A DNA stretch of 64,000 nucleotides, taken from positions 496,001 to 560,000 of the forward strand of contig NZ_FZOY01000001.1 in assembly GCF_900188335.1 (NCBI RefSeq), in the 5' to 3' direction. The notes beneath the pieces are model-generated. The model was not told the origin of the DNA, did not search any database, and worked only from the letters and a program-made list of their open reading frames with translations. The stretch is from Tropicimonas sediminicola (GTDB taxonomy: Bacteria; Pseudomonadota; Alphaproteobacteria; Rhodobacterales; Rhodobacteraceae). The first letter of the stretch is position 1. Every line of letters starts with the position of its first letter. Position numbers and translations under genes: made by a program. Shown piece after piece: positions 16,801 through 25,412 of this stretch.

Positions 16801-18067
16801 CGTTCTGCGCCATCGGCTCGATCGTCCAGGCGCCCTCGGTCTGGGAGACCTCGGCTTCCGCGTTGCTCCAGGCGGCTTCCTCGGCGGCGAGGGTGTCGAA
16901 CTCGACGGCTTCGGGCGTTTCTTCGCTCACCGGCATTTCGTCGGTGACGATGACCGTCTCCGGCTCGGCTTCGGGAGCGAGTTCGTAGGCGGGCGCCTCG
17001 AAGGAGGTTTCCTCGACGGGGATCCCGGCCTCAACCTGGATCTCGGGCGCGATCTCCTCCTCCGCCATCTCCGGCTCAGCGAAGGCGTCCGTAACCGCCT
17101 CCCCAAGTGTCTCCGGCTCCGGCGCGTTCATGGCGGCGACCGCGATGTCGGCCGGCGCGGCCTCCTCATCGGCGTCCATCAGGGTGCCGGGCATCTCGCC
17201 GTAGACCGGCACGTCGAAGCTGAGCGCCGCCTCCGGCTCGTCCGCCATCGCCATCATGTCGGCCGGGAAGGCCATCTCTTCGGACGGGGCGAGGTCGGAG
17301 GCGAAATCCTCGGTTTCCGGCTCGTAGGTCGGAGCTTCCTCGGGCTCGGACGAGGCGGCGAAGTCCGGCTCGACAAAGCTGTCGTCCTGAGTCGCCATCG
17401 GCTCGACGGCTTCTTCGGGCTGCGGGGCCTCGACTTCGGCGAGTTCGGCCAGTTCCTGAGATGCTTCGGGAAGCACGTCCTGCGACATGCCCTCGGCGTC
17501 TTCCTCCGCTGCGATGGGTGCAGCGACTGCGGTGGCAGCGGCTGCCGTGGCTGCGGTTGTTGCGGTCTCCGCGGCAATGTTCTGCGAAACAACGGCACGG
17601 ATGCGGGCGAGCTTGGTGGCGATGCTCTCGTTCGGAGCGATGGCCGGCTTGGCCGGTTCGGGCTGCGGCGCGGGCTCGGGCTCGGGCTCGACCGCCGGCG
17701 TTTCGGCGACGGCGGGCTGCGCGGGAGCAGGCTGCGCAGGCGCTTCGGCAGGCGCCGGCTCTGCGGCGGTTGCTGCGGGGGCGAGGGGCTGCGGTTGCGC
17801 GGGTGCCACTTCGTCACCGGCGCGCAGGGTGATTCCGTTCTCGCCGACCCGCGCCTCGACACGGCGGCGGATTTCCTTTTCGACGATGCGTTGCAGCATC
17901 TCGGCGTCGGGCGTCGGCGGCTCGGCGCCGAAGTAGCGGTCCTCTGCGGCGAGGTCGCGGAAGTATTCCGCGATCGCTTTCATCGTGCCGAAGGAATCCT
18001 CGAACCCTTCGAGGGTGCAAGAGAAGGTGCCGTAGGATACGGTCAGAATCTTGTTGGAGCCTACCAT
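13838..18067 (-). CDS. Giant acidic, low-complexity protein with conserved-looking termini; function unknown
   Basis: A 1409-residue protein with no signal peptide or transmembrane helix, so presumably cytoplasmic. Residues 1-75 look structured (ILTVSYGTFSCTLEGFEDSF, then KAIAEYFRDLAAEDRYFGAEPP), as do about 1310-1409, where FDEYAERMGASGLEELLECAAAY and QEALRREDSLRTFGQLLRQGKI suggest a small winged-helix-like domain. Between them are about 1200 residues dominated by Glu, Ala, Asp, Pro, Thr and Val, including an (EA)n run encoded by a perfect CCTCAG repeat. Predicted helical charged segments lie near 1085-1180. The gene diverges from thiN and ends at a strong terminator. I recall similar N-termini in alphaproteobacterial proteins of unknown role but cannot verify that here. 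A scaffold or long disordered linker is the likeliest architecture. Confidence 0.85.
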   Translation of the reverse strand: MVGSNKILTVSYGTFSCTLEGFEDSFGTMKAIAEYFRDLAAEDRYFGAEPPTPDAEMLQRIVEKEIRRRVEARVGENGITLRAGDEVAPAQPQPLAPAATAAEPAPAEAPAQPAPAQPAVAETPAVEPEPEPAPQPEPAKPAIAPNESIATKLARIRAVVSQNIAAETATTAATAAAATAVAAPIAAEEDAEGMSQDVLPEASQELAELAEVEAPQPEEAVEPMATQDDSFVEPDFAASSEPEEAPTYEPETEDFASDLAPSEEMAFPADMMAMADEPEAALSFDVPVYGEMPGTLMDADEEAAPADIAVAAMNAPEPETLGEAVTDAFAEPEMAEEEIAPEIQVEAGIPVEETSFEAPAYELAPEAEPETVIVTDEMPVSEETPEAVEFDTLAAEEAAWSNAEAEVSQTEGAWTIEPMAQNDMGWQEPAAASDEGFPQAEDAQSFAPVEDQPTEEHGESYAEDEVVAQDEPIADAVLETEQDTASFETSTEPTGEFAPFEAPQEMQAFDAPAPATWEQPENDVQEQPASFADVAEDAPLTETEAVVEEESVFEPAAEETYTETSAWDTPAPVEAIEEIEETVELAGDPVAIDEGEAAAVLSDWTVSEEMQDDAVEASGETDVMADEDTSQPVAEDAPFVFEAPEVGTADESDIAFTQEFVEAEAEAEAEAEAEAEAEAEEVVAEDEFAATEVLAEETAEAPFEALTEEVTQAPFATDESNVPTMHDVLDALDGESTLRDDETVEAEQDDATEFAAESDDAEFTAEFVAEETEVELADAVAEDAETVEETVAEETVEEASETTSEEPAEQPEGRVVRIRKTSLMASIKAALTGAGRKAEKAPEPTETVEPETLDAPEEEIAEVAEAVAEVEVETETTMPEAADLPKAEVAEADEAETDAALMSDEDEAELLRELEEVEREMAEDMAEVAALESADADEAMGTPADDGEAAPATAEQEDDSDILAALSQVDFAAHATPTDTIHASDFEMREDEPAADFDTVEEGELAEYPSELEEDAQEIEARDEAFDDEDVAEADEVAARDEAEEEAPALEALILRASDAITDEEEDDTLGQAIESTIAQLAQETEEANRAEAVAERRARALSQTDGEDDKLSRLLDETNTKLAGPELRRRRSAIEHLKAAVAATKAEGTAKRDTSETESEPYRKDLAKVVRPHSIPLAAYEADDAAEKPSERAPIADETLASQPMQDATDAPREDVASAERTAPVRPRRPVSSSGERSEGESRERPRVAPLMLVSEQRVDAPAARRPEEDRPVAPVRPRRVSVARSEMFDDADAESPMASRTEDAAGILADSTTFDEYAERMGASGLEELLECAAAYTSYVEGRPHFSHPQIMNVVRQLDGQEALRREDSLRTFGQLLRQGKIRKLDRGQFTLSQSSRYTPEERRAVL
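16027..16080. repeat. Hexanucleotide microsatellite, nine CCTCAG units
   Basis: Nine perfect tandem CCTCAG units, followed by one partial unit. On the coding minus strand they encode an alternating Ala-Glu run in the giant acidic protein. The unit length is a multiple of three, so slippage would change protein length without a frameshift. Confidence 0.97.
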
Positions 18068-18209
18068 CGTCTTCGCGCTCTCTCTCTTTCTATTCCTGCC
18101 ACACGGTTAATTGCGCACGGATGCTCGTATGCGCTCGACCTCACCAAATTTAAGGTATCAATTCCGGGCGAGAATATGGTCTTCGTGTGGAAAACTGGAC
18201 AATCTTAGC

Positions 18210-18887
18210 ATGGAACAGCCAATTGTCCGCTCTTCGGCCGGCATAACACTGGTCGGCGGCGGAGCGGCGCGGCCGGAGGATCTCGACGAATCGCTGGCTC
18301 ATGCGCCGTGTCTCGTCGCGGCGGATGGTGGCGCCGGTTTCGTCCTGTCGACGGGCCGGATGCCGGAGGCAGTGATCGGCGACATGGATTCGCTGCGCCC
18401 GGAGGTGAGGGAGCGACTGCCGCGGGAGCGGTTGCACCCGATCACCGAGCAGGACAGCACGGATTTCGACAAGGCGCTGCGGTCGGTCCGCGCGCCGCTC
18501 GTGCTTGGCGTCGGCTTTCTCGGCCGTCGGGTCGACCACCAACTCGCCAATTTCAACGTGCTGGTACGGCGCGCAGCCCAGCCCTGCGTGCTGGTCGGCA
18601 AGCGGGATGTCGTGCTGGCGGCGCCGCGCCGGATATCGCTGGAGCTGGCCCCCGGAAGCCGGGTCTCGCTGTTTCCGATGGCAAGCTGCGCGGGGCGGTC
18701 TGTTGGTCTGCATTGGCCGATCGACGGGTTGGAGATGACGCCTGCGGGCGTGATTGGCACATCCAATCGTGTAGCGCAGGGGCATGAGGGGCTGGTAGAG
18801 CTGTCTTTCGAGGGGAGCGGGATGCTGCTGATCCTGCCGCGAAAGGCGCTGCCGGCAGTGATCGACGCGCTGTTGCCACGAGCGTGA
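18210..18887 (+). CDS. thiN: Thiamine pyrophosphokinase
   Basis: A 225-residue thiamine diphosphokinase, forming thiamine diphosphate from thiamine and ATP in the cytoplasm. The substrate-site motifs are present: LVAADGGAGFVLS, PEAVIGDMDSL, EQDSTDFDKALR and GVGFLGRRVDHQLANF, as expected for the catalytic N-terminal domain, followed by the beta-rich thiamine-binding domain. Length is usual for the family. The start ATG at 18210 is preferred; the frame is open further upstream without recognisable sequence. It diverges from the large acidic protein gene, and no TPP riboswitch-like sequence was noticed in the 140-base gap. Confidence 0.9.
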   Translation: MEQPIVRSSAGITLVGGGAARPEDLDESLAHAPCLVAADGGAGFVLSTGRMPEAVIGDMDSLRPEVRERLPRERLHPITEQDSTDFDKALRSVRAPLVLGVGFLGRRVDHQLANFNVLVRRAAQPCVLVGKRDVVLAAPRRISLELAPGSRVSLFPMASCAGRSVGLHWPIDGLEMTPAGVIGTSNRVAQGHEGLVELSFEGSGMLLILPRKALPAVIDALLPRA

Positions 18888-18889
18888 TC

Positions 18890-18956
18890 CGCGCGCGTCA
18901 GCGCGCGCCCGGCCCAACGGGGCAAGTCGCGTCAGCGATGCGCCCCGGCGGGAGCC
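18890..18956 (-). repeat. Dispersed palindromic intergenic repeat, copy B1 (inverted)
   Basis: Read on the minus strand this gives GGCTCCCGCC, GCATCGC...GCG hairpin, CCCCGTTGGGC and CGCGCGCTGACGCGCGCG, matching copy D at 33481-33560 closely. It abuts copy B2 head to head. Confidence 0.75.
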
Positions 18957-19030
18957 CTCCCGCCCGGCAGCGCCGCATCACAGATGCGTCCCCGCCCGTT
19001 GGGCCGGGCCGCGCCTTCGGCGCGGTGGCT
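18952..19030 (+). repeat. Dispersed palindromic intergenic repeat, copy B2
   Basis: Plus-oriented copy with CTCCCGCC, a GCATC/GATGC hairpin, CCCGTTGGGCCGGGC and a CGCGCC/GGCGCG hairpin. Its junction with copy B1 is itself palindromic (GGCGGGAG/CTCCCGCC). The pair lies between the convergent thiN and sdaA genes. Confidence 0.75.
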
Positions 19031-19035
19031 CCGGA

Positions 19036-20409
19036 TCAGCAGTTCGGCACGTTGACGGCGAGTCCGCCCAGAGACGTTTCCTTGTAGCGGTCCGACATGT
19101 CGGCGCCGGTCTGGCGCATGGTTTCGATACAGGCGTCGAGCGGCACGAGGTGGTGGCCATCGCCCCGCAGGGCGAGAGAGGCGGCGCTGACCGCCTTGAT
19201 CGCGCCGAGCCCGTTGCGTTCGATGCACGGCACCTGGACCAGCCCGCGCACCGGATCGCAGGTCATGCCGAGGTGATGCTCGAGGGCGATCTCGGCGGCG
19301 TTCTCGATCTGCTCCGGCGTCCCGCCCATGACGGCCGCGAGCCCGGCCGCCGCCATCGCCGAAGCGCTGCCGACTTCCGCCTGGCAGCCGGCTTCCGCGC
19401 CCGAGATCGAAGCGTTTGTCTTGATCAGCCCGCCGATCGCGGCGGCGGTGAGCAGGAAATCGGGCAGGCGGGCGGAACTGGCCGAGGGGACATGCCCGAG
19501 CCAGTAGCGGATCACCGCCGGCAGCACTCCGGCCGCGCCGTTGGTGGGCGCGGTGACCACCTGTCCGCCGGCGGCATTCTCCTCGTTGACCGCCATGGCA
19601 TAGGTGCTGATCCAGTCGTTGACCGTATGCGGGGCGCCGAGGTTCAGCCCGCGCTCGTCCTGCAGGGCGGCGTGGAGCGCCGGGGCGCGGCGTCGGACCT
19701 GAAGCCCGCCGGGCAGGATGCCGCCGGTTTCCAGTCCGCGGTCGATGCTGTCGGACATCACCTGCCAGATCCGGCGGATGCCGGTGTCGAGCGCCTCGGG
19801 CGGGTGGTGCACGGCTTCGTTGGCGCGCTTCATCGCCGCGATGCTCTTGCCCGAGTCGCGGGCCATCTCCAGCATCTGGGCCGCGGTGGCGAACGGGTAG
19901 GGCACCGGGCGCGCGGCGGTGGTGACGGGCGGCGCGCCGAGCTCCTCCTCGGTGACGACGAAGCCGCCGCCGATGGAATAGTAGGTCTCCTGCAGCAGCA
20001 CGTCGCCTTGGGCGTCGAGCGCCATCAGGATCAGGCCGTTGGCATGACCCGGCAGCGGTGGGCCGTAGTCGAAGACGAGATCCGTCTCCGGGGCGAACGC
20101 CAGGGTGCCCAGCACTGCTGCCTCTATCCGCCCGGTCTGCCGGATCGACTCCAGCGCTTGCTCCGCCGCCGCCGCGTCGTAACTCTCGGGGCGAAAACCG
20201 GCGAGGCCGAGGATCACCGCCCGATCGGTGGCGTGGCCGACGCCGGTGAAGGCGAGCGAGCCGTGCAGGCTGGCCCGCAGCCCGTGGGCATGGAACGGCG
20301 ACGCGCGCAGCTGGTCGAGGAACCGGCCTGCGGCCACCATCGGCCCCATCGTGTGCGATGACGAGGGGCCGATGCCGACCTTGAAGATGTCGAAGACGCT
20401 CAGAAACAT
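19036..20409 (-). CDS. sdaA: L-serine ammonia-lyase, iron-sulfur type
   Basis: A 457-residue L-serine dehydratase, normal for the single-chain bacterial type, deaminating serine to pyruvate and ammonia. The start [23 protein letters not shown] at ATG 20407-20409 is the conserved N-terminus. The iron-sulfur ligand cysteines lie in [12 protein letters not shown] and [16 protein letters not shown], and the C-terminal [13 protein letters not shown] is typical. It is cytoplasmic and oxygen-sensitive by family. It diverges from rpiA over a 209-base gap in which I saw no riboswitch, and converges on thiN across the palindromic repeat pair. Confidence 0.95.
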   Translation of the reverse strand: MFLSVFDIFKVGIGPSSSHTMGPMVAAGRFLDQLRASPFHAHGLRASLHGSLAFTGVGHATDRAVILGLAGFRPESYDAAAAEQALESIRQTGRIEAAVLGTLAFAPETDLVFDYGPPLPGHANGLILMALDAQGDVLLQETYYSIGGGFVVTEEELGAPPVTTAARPVPYPFATAAQMLEMARDSGKSIAAMKRANEAVHHPPEALDTGIRRIWQVMSDSIDRGLETGGILPGGLQVRRRAPALHAALQDERGLNLGAPHTVNDWISTYAMAVNEENAAGGQVVTAPTNGAAGVLPAVIRYWLGHVPSASSARLPDFLLTAAAIGGLIKTNASISGAEAGCQAEVGSASAMAAAGLAAVMGGTPEQIENAAEIALEHHLGMTCDPVRGLVQVPCIERNGLGAIKAVSAASLALRGDGHHLVPLDACIETMRQTGADMSDRYKETSLGGLAVNVPNC

Positions 20410-20618
20410 CGGATCCCCACTTGCTCTCCTCTCTCCGATAGCCACTGTCGGGTCGTCCCGATAGCCCGGTTGCGACCCATCGGCGCCAAAACCCGCGCGC
20501 ACCGTGGGCGCGGAACGGCTGGCCCGGGCCGCGAACTCGTCGGCACAATCTGGCAGAAAACCGCTCGCAGCCGGTCTGTCCATGGCCTATAACCGGGCGG
20601 AACCTGGGAGTTTGCCGC

Positions 20619-21407
20619 ATGACCAACGATCTTTCGCCCATCGACCGTGCCAAATACATCGCCGCCCGCCGGTCCTGCGACTACGTCCAGAGCGGCATGC
20701 GGGTCGGGCTTGGAACCGGGTCGACGGCGGCCTGGATGGTGCGGTGCCTCGGCGAGATGGTCCGCGAGGAGGGGCTCGACATCGTCGGCGTTCCGACCTC
20801 GACGCGCACCGCCGACCTGGCGCGCCAGGTGGGCGTGCCGGTGGTCTCGCTCGACGAGGCGAAATGGCTCGACGTGACGATCGACGGCGCCGACGAGTTC
20901 GACGAGAACCTCAACCTGATCAAGGGCGGCGGCGGTGCGCTGCTGCAGGAGAAGATCGTCGCCACGGCTTCCGACCGGATGGTGGTGATCGCCGATGCCG
21001 CCAAGGAGGTCCGCGCGCTCGGCGCCTTCCCGCTGCCGGTGGAGACGGTGCCCTTCGGCTGGCAGACCACCAAGGCGCTGGTCGAGGAAACGCTGGTCAA
21101 CATGGACGTGCTGGGCCGCGAGTCGACGCTGCGGATGAATGATGACGTTCCCTTCGTCACCGACGAGGGCAATTACATAATCGACCTGCACCTGCACCGG
21201 ATCGGCAACCCGCGGCAGCTCGCGCTGGTGCTCAACCAGATCCCGGGCGTGGTCGAGAACGGCCTGTTCATCGACATCTGCGACGCGGTGGTCATCGGCC
21301 ACAGCGACGGGCGGGTCGAGGTGCGCGACCTCAACGCCGGGGTGGCGGCCGATGAGCAGCTCGACGTGCTCGACAGCGACAACATCTTCGCCGACGGTCC
21401 CGACTGA
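20619..21407 (+). CDS. rpiA: Ribose-5-phosphate isomerase A
   Basis: A 262-residue RpiA interconverting ribose 5-phosphate and ribulose 5-phosphate in the pentose phosphate pathway. Motifs GLGTGSTA, TIDGADEFDENLNLIKGGGGALLQEKIVA (catalytic Asp, Glu and Lys) are intact. Family length is about 220-260; the extra length is at the C-terminus (VEVRDLNAGVAADEQLDVLDSD). It is followed by gor after 32 bases and is probably co-transcribed. A TATAAC hexamer about 30 bases before the start could be a -10 element. Confidence 0.95.
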   Translation: MTNDLSPIDRAKYIAARRSCDYVQSGMRVGLGTGSTAAWMVRCLGEMVREEGLDIVGVPTSTRTADLARQVGVPVVSLDEAKWLDVTIDGADEFDENLNLIKGGGGALLQEKIVATASDRMVVIADAAKEVRALGAFPLPVETVPFGWQTTKALVEETLVNMDVLGRESTLRMNDDVPFVTDEGNYIIDLHLHRIGNPRQLALVLNQIPGVVENGLFIDICDAVVIGHSDGRVEVRDLNAGVAADEQLDVLDSDNIFADGPD

Positions 21408-21439
21408 GCCGGGCCGGGGCACGCAGCGAGAGGCATTCC

Positions 21440-22798
21440 ATGGATTTCGATTTCGACCTTTTCGTCATCGGTGGCGGATCGGGCGGCGTTCGCGCCGCAC
21501 GGGTTGCGGCTGGAGAAACCGGGGCGAAGGTGGGGCTCGCGGAGGAAAGCCGCATGGGGGGCACCTGCGTGATCCGTGGCTGCGTTCCCAAGAAGCTGAT
21601 GGTCTTTGCCTCGGAATATGCCGAAGGGATGCACGAGGCGGTCGATTACGGCTGGGACGTGAAGATCGGCGGGTTCGACTGGACAAAGTTCCGCACCCGG
21701 CTCGAGGGCGAGCTTGACCGTCTGGAAGGTGTCTACAACCGGCTGCTCGAGGGCTCTGGCGTGACGGTCTTTCCGCAGCGCGCCACGGTTGCGGACGCAC
21801 ACACGGTGCGCCTGGCCGATGGCACCACGAAGACCGCCAAGCACATCCTGATCGCGACCGGTGGCTGGCCCTCGATCCCCGAGGTCGAGAACGGCGAACT
21901 CGGCATTTCCTCGAACGAGGTCTTCCACCTCGAAGAGCTGCCCAAGCGGCTGCTGGTGGTCGGCGGCGGGTATATCGCCTGCGAGATGGCCTGCATCTTC
22001 AACGGGCTCGGAACGGAGGTGACGCAGTTCTACCGAGGTGCGCAGATCCTGCGTGGCTTCGACGGCGAGGCGCGCGGCCATATCGCCGAACACATGCAGC
22101 GCCACGGCATCGACATCCACTGCGGCACCAACATCCTGTCGATGGAGAAGGTCGATGGCGGTATCGAGGTCCGCTCGACCACCGGCGACACCTTCACGTT
22201 CGAGGAGGTGCTCTTTGCCATCGGGCGGACGCCGAACAGCGCCGGGCTTGGGCTCGAAGAGGTCGGCGTCGAGATCGGGCGGCGCGGCGAGGTCGTGGTG
22301 GACCAGTACAGCCAGACCTCGGTGCCCTCGATCTATGCCATCGGCGACGTGACCAACCGGGTGCAGCTCACGCCCGTGGCGATCCGCGAGGGGATGGCCT
22401 TTGTCGATACGGTGTTCAAGGGCAACCCCACGGCGCCGGATCACGACCTGATCCCGTCGGCCGTCTTTACCCAGCCCGAATACGGCACCGTCGGGCTGAG
22501 CGAGGAAGATGCGCGCGAGAAAGGGCCGATCGAGGTCTATTCGACGGCCTTCCGGCCGATGCACAAGAGCTTCATCGGGCGCGATGATCGCGTGCTTATG
22601 AAGCTGATCGTCTGCGCCGACACGCGCAGGGTGCTGGGCGTCCATATCGTGTCCGACCACGCTGGCGAGATGATCCAGCTTGCCGGCGTCGCGGTAAAGA
22701 TGGGCGCCACAAAGGAAGATTTCGACCGAACCGTTGCCGTTCACCCGACCATGTCGGAGGAACTGGTGACCCTGAAGACGCCGGTCCGGACCGCCTGA
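21440..22798 (+). CDS. gor: Glutathione-disulfide reductase
   Basis: A 452-residue FAD-dependent disulfide reductase. Its N-terminal FAD Rossmann motif is GGGSGGVRAARVAA; the redox-active pair is Cys43/Cys48 in GGTCVIRGCVPKK; the NADPH Rossmann motif is VVGGGYIACEMA; and the C-terminal catalytic dyad is in HPTMSEE. Sequence features (FASEYAEGMHEAVDYGW, KSFIGRDDRVLMKL) match glutathione reductase rather than lipoamide or mercuric reductase. It reduces glutathione disulfide in the cytoplasm. It follows rpiA and precedes hflK. Confidence 0.93.
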   Translation: MDFDFDLFVIGGGSGGVRAARVAAGETGAKVGLAEESRMGGTCVIRGCVPKKLMVFASEYAEGMHEAVDYGWDVKIGGFDWTKFRTRLEGELDRLEGVYNRLLEGSGVTVFPQRATVADAHTVRLADGTTKTAKHILIATGGWPSIPEVENGELGISSNEVFHLEELPKRLLVVGGGYIACEMACIFNGLGTEVTQFYRGAQILRGFDGEARGHIAEHMQRHGIDIHCGTNILSMEKVDGGIEVRSTTGDTFTFEEVLFAIGRTPNSAGLGLEEVGVEIGRRGEVVVDQYSQTSVPSIYAIGDVTNRVQLTPVAIREGMAFVDTVFKGNPTAPDHDLIPSAVFTQPEYGTVGLSEEDAREKGPIEVYSTAFRPMHKSFIGRDDRVLMKLIVCADTRRVLGVHIVSDHAGEMIQLAGVAVKMGATKEDFDRTVAVHPTMSEELVTLKTPVRTA

Positions 22799-22885
22799 TA
22801 CGGAAGCCGGGGCGCTTGAAATGCGCGCCGCGGCGACCATTTGGCAAAGGGACCGACCGACGAGAACCGAGAGGGAAGAGTATTC

Positions 22886-24049
22886 ATGGCAGGAAACAGC
22901 GGCGGACCCTGGGGCGGTGGCTCCGGTGGCGGCGGCCAGCAGGGTGGCGGAAATCGTGGTAGCGGTGGCGGCGGACGCCGTCCCGGAGGCGACAGCCAGA
23001 TCCCCGAGATCGACGAGATCGTGAAAAAGGGCCAGGAGCAGCTCCGGGTCCTGATGGGGGGGCGCGGCGGTGGCCCGCGCGAGCCCGGCCGGCCCGGCGG
23101 GGGCGGCGAAGGGCCTAAGCTGACCCGGGGCACCGCGCTGCTTGGCCTCGGTGCCGTGGTCGTGCTCTGGGGCCTTGCCTCGTTCTACACCGTGAAGCCC
23201 GAAGAGCAGTCGGTCGAACTGTTCCTCGGCGAGTTCTACGCCACCGGCAACCCGGGCCTCAACTTCGCGCCCTGGCCGCTGGTGACCGCTGAGGTCGTCA
23301 ACGTCACCTCCGAACGCACCGAGGACATCGGCGAGGATTTCGCCTCTCGCGGCAGCGATACCGGCCTGATGCTGACCACCGACGCCAACATCGTCGACAT
23401 CGATTTCCAGGTCGTCTGGAACATCAACAGCGCAGACAAGTTCCTGTTCAACCTGCGTGACGGGCGTGACACCGTGCGCGCCGTGTCGGAAGCCGCCATG
23501 CGCGAGATCATCGCCGCATCCAGCCTGGCGCCGATCCTGAACCGCGACCGTGGCATCATCGCCGAGAACGTGAAGTCCAGCATCCAGGCGACGCTCGACA
23601 GCTACGACAGCGGAATCAACATCGTCCGGGTCAACCTCGACAAGGCCGACCCGCCGACCGAGGTGATCGACGCCTTCCGCGAAGTTCAGGCCGCCGAACA
23701 GGAGCGCGACCGGCTCGAACGCCAGGCCGACGCCTATGCCAACCGCGTCCTCGCCGGCGCGCGCGGTGAGGCCGCCCAGGTGCTCGAAGAGGCGGAAGCC
23801 TACCGCGCCCAGGTGGTCAACGAGGCCGAGGGTGAGGCGAGCCGCTTCACCGCCGTTCTCACGGAGTACGAGAAGGCACCCGAGGTGACCCGCAAGCGGC
23901 TCTATCTCGAGACGATGGAAAAGGTGCTCGGCGATGTCGACAAGGTGATCCTCGGCGAAACCGGCGCCGGCGGCCAGGGCGTGGTGCCCTACCTGCCGCT
24001 GAACGAGTTGCGCCGCAACACGACCCCCACCGAGCAGGGAGGCAACTGA
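22886..24049 (+). CDS. hflK: FtsH protease modulator HflK
   Basis: A 387-residue SPFH/band-7 membrane protein. Residues 1-100 are Gly/Arg/Pro-rich and cytoplasmic, one transmembrane helix follows (GTALLGLGAVVVLWGLASFY, about 87-106), then the SPFH domain with VNVTSERTEDIGEDF and a coiled coil near AEQERDRLERQADAYANRVL. HflK and HflC form a cage around FtsH that limits its proteolysis. The start ATG at 22886 is preferred over in-frame upstream codons because GAGGGAAGAG lies just upstream. hflC starts two bases after its stop. Confidence 0.95.
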   Translation: MAGNSGGPWGGGSGGGGQQGGGNRGSGGGGRRPGGDSQIPEIDEIVKKGQEQLRVLMGGRGGGPREPGRPGGGGEGPKLTRGTALLGLGAVVVLWGLASFYTVKPEEQSVELFLGEFYATGNPGLNFAPWPLVTAEVVNVTSERTEDIGEDFASRGSDTGLMLTTDANIVDIDFQVVWNINSADKFLFNLRDGRDTVRAVSEAAMREIIAASSLAPILNRDRGIIAENVKSSIQATLDSYDSGINIVRVNLDKADPPTEVIDAFREVQAAEQERDRLERQADAYANRVLAGARGEAAQVLEEAEAYRAQVVNEAEGEASRFTAVLTEYEKAPEVTRKRLYLETMEKVLGDVDKVILGETGAGGQGVVPYLPLNELRRNTTPTEQGGN

Positions 24050-24050
24050 G

Positions 24051-24935
24051 ATGAAGCGCGCAACCTATTTTCTGCCGATCGCCGTCATCCTGGTGGCCGG
24101 CCTGCTGGCCTCGATCTTCATCGTGGACGAACGCGAGAAGGCGCTCGTGCTGCAGTTCGGCCAGATCAAGCGGGTCAAGGAAGACCCGGGCCTCGCGTTC
24201 AAGATCCCGCTGATCCAGGAAGTCGTCTTCTACGACGACCGGATCCTGGCGCTCGACACCGACACGATCGAAGTCACGCCGTCGGATGACCGCCGCCTCG
24301 TCGTCGACGCCTTCGCACGTTACCGGATCGCCGACGTGGTCCGGTTCCGCCAGGCCGTCGGCGTTGGCGGGCTGCCCGCCGCCGAGAGCCGCCTGAGCTC
24401 GATCCTGAACGCGCAGATCCGGGAGGTGCTCGGTGCCGACCAGGTGACCTCCGACACCATCCTGTCGGAAGACCGCCGGATCCTGATGAACCGCATCCGC
24501 GACCAGGCCCGCGCCCAGGCGCTCTCGCTCGGTCTCGACGTGGTCGACGTGCGGCTCAAGCAGACCAACCTGCCCGAGCAGAACCTGAACGCCACCTTCG
24601 AGCGGATGCGCGCCGAGCGGGAACGGGAAGCCGCCGATGAGATCGCCCGCGGTAACGAGGCCGCCCAGCGTGTTCGCGCGCAGGCCGACCGGACAGTGGT
24701 GGAGCTCGTCTCCGAGGCCAACAAGGAAGCGGAGATCGTCCGCGGTGAGGCCGACGCCGAACGCACCACGATCTACGCCGAAGCCTTTGGCGCAGACCGG
24801 GAGTTCTTCGAGTTCTTCCGCTCGCTCTCGGCCTACGAAGAAGCGCTCAAGGGTGAGAACTCCTCACTGGTCATCACGCCCGACAGCGAGTTCTTCAACT
24901 ACTTCGGTGGCTCGACGGGAGTTCCGGTCGAGTGA
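24051..24935 (+). CDS. hflC: FtsH protease modulator HflC
   Basis: A 294-residue SPFH-domain protein with an N-terminal signal-anchor (FLPIAVILVAGLLASIFIVD) and the band-7 domain typical of HflC (EREKALVLQFGQIKRVKEDPGLAFKIPLIQEV). The coiled-coil segment RAEREREAADEIARGNEAAQ follows. It partners HflK in the inner membrane, facing the periplasm. Normal length. The GTG of the following DUF2065 gene overlaps its stop, showing tight coupling in hflK-hflC-DUF2065-degP. Confidence 0.95.
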   Translation: MKRATYFLPIAVILVAGLLASIFIVDEREKALVLQFGQIKRVKEDPGLAFKIPLIQEVVFYDDRILALDTDTIEVTPSDDRRLVVDAFARYRIADVVRFRQAVGVGGLPAAESRLSSILNAQIREVLGADQVTSDTILSEDRRILMNRIRDQARAQALSLGLDVVDVRLKQTNLPEQNLNATFERMRAEREREAADEIARGNEAAQRVRAQADRTVVELVSEANKEAEIVRGEADAERTTIYAEAFGADREFFEFFRSLSAYEEALKGENSSLVITPDSEFFNYFGGSTGVPVE

Positions 24936-25129
24936 TCGCGATACTGATCCTGGCCTTCGGGCTGGTCTTGGTTCTGGAGGGGCTGGTGCTTGCACTGGCC
25001 CCTTCCCGTATGGAGGAGGTCCTGCGGATGCTGGTCGAGATGCCGGTGGAAACGCGCCGGCTGATCGGTCTGCTGGCGATGACGCTGGGCGGCATCCTGC
25101 TCTGGCTGGCGGCCTGGGTTTCGGGCTAG
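24932..25129 (+). CDS. DUF2065 (YjeT-like) small membrane protein
   Basis: A 65-residue protein made of two transmembrane helices separated by APSRMEEVLRMLVEMPVETRR, the DUF2065 hallmark. It starts with GTG overlapping the hflC stop by four bases (GTGA). In many proteobacteria a DUF2065 gene follows hflC, suggesting a link with the HflKC-FtsH complex; its function is unknown. Confidence 0.88.
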   Translation: MIAILILAFGLVLVLEGLVLALAPSRMEEVLRMLVEMPVETRRLIGLLAMTLGGILLWLAAWVSG

Positions 25130-25412
25130 CGCGTCGACGCAACCGGGCGGCGCGCCGCCGGCTGCGGCCCGGGGGCCAAGGCTATGACTTGCGAGAATCC
25201 TCCCGGCCTGAAACACTTCGTTCCGGAGCATGAACGGGGAGGCCGGGCGCGGGTATCACCGCAGGAACACAGGGTCGTGACGCGGCGCGACGGCACTTTG
25301 AATTGCTGTTTTGGCGCCGATCATCAACGTTTGCTGACACAAGGAAACGCCTTTGAGCCGTTCCCCAAATTGCCCGCTTCCACGGCGGGCTGACAGGAAA
25401 AAGGATAATCGA

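Noticed and set aside
13880-18208. A 1442-codon open frame on the plus strand opposite the acidic protein gene
   Set aside because: It is an antisense shadow produced by GC-rich codon use. Its product is a Gly/Leu/Arg/Val-rich string without a domain, whereas the minus frame has folded ends, a good start and a terminator.
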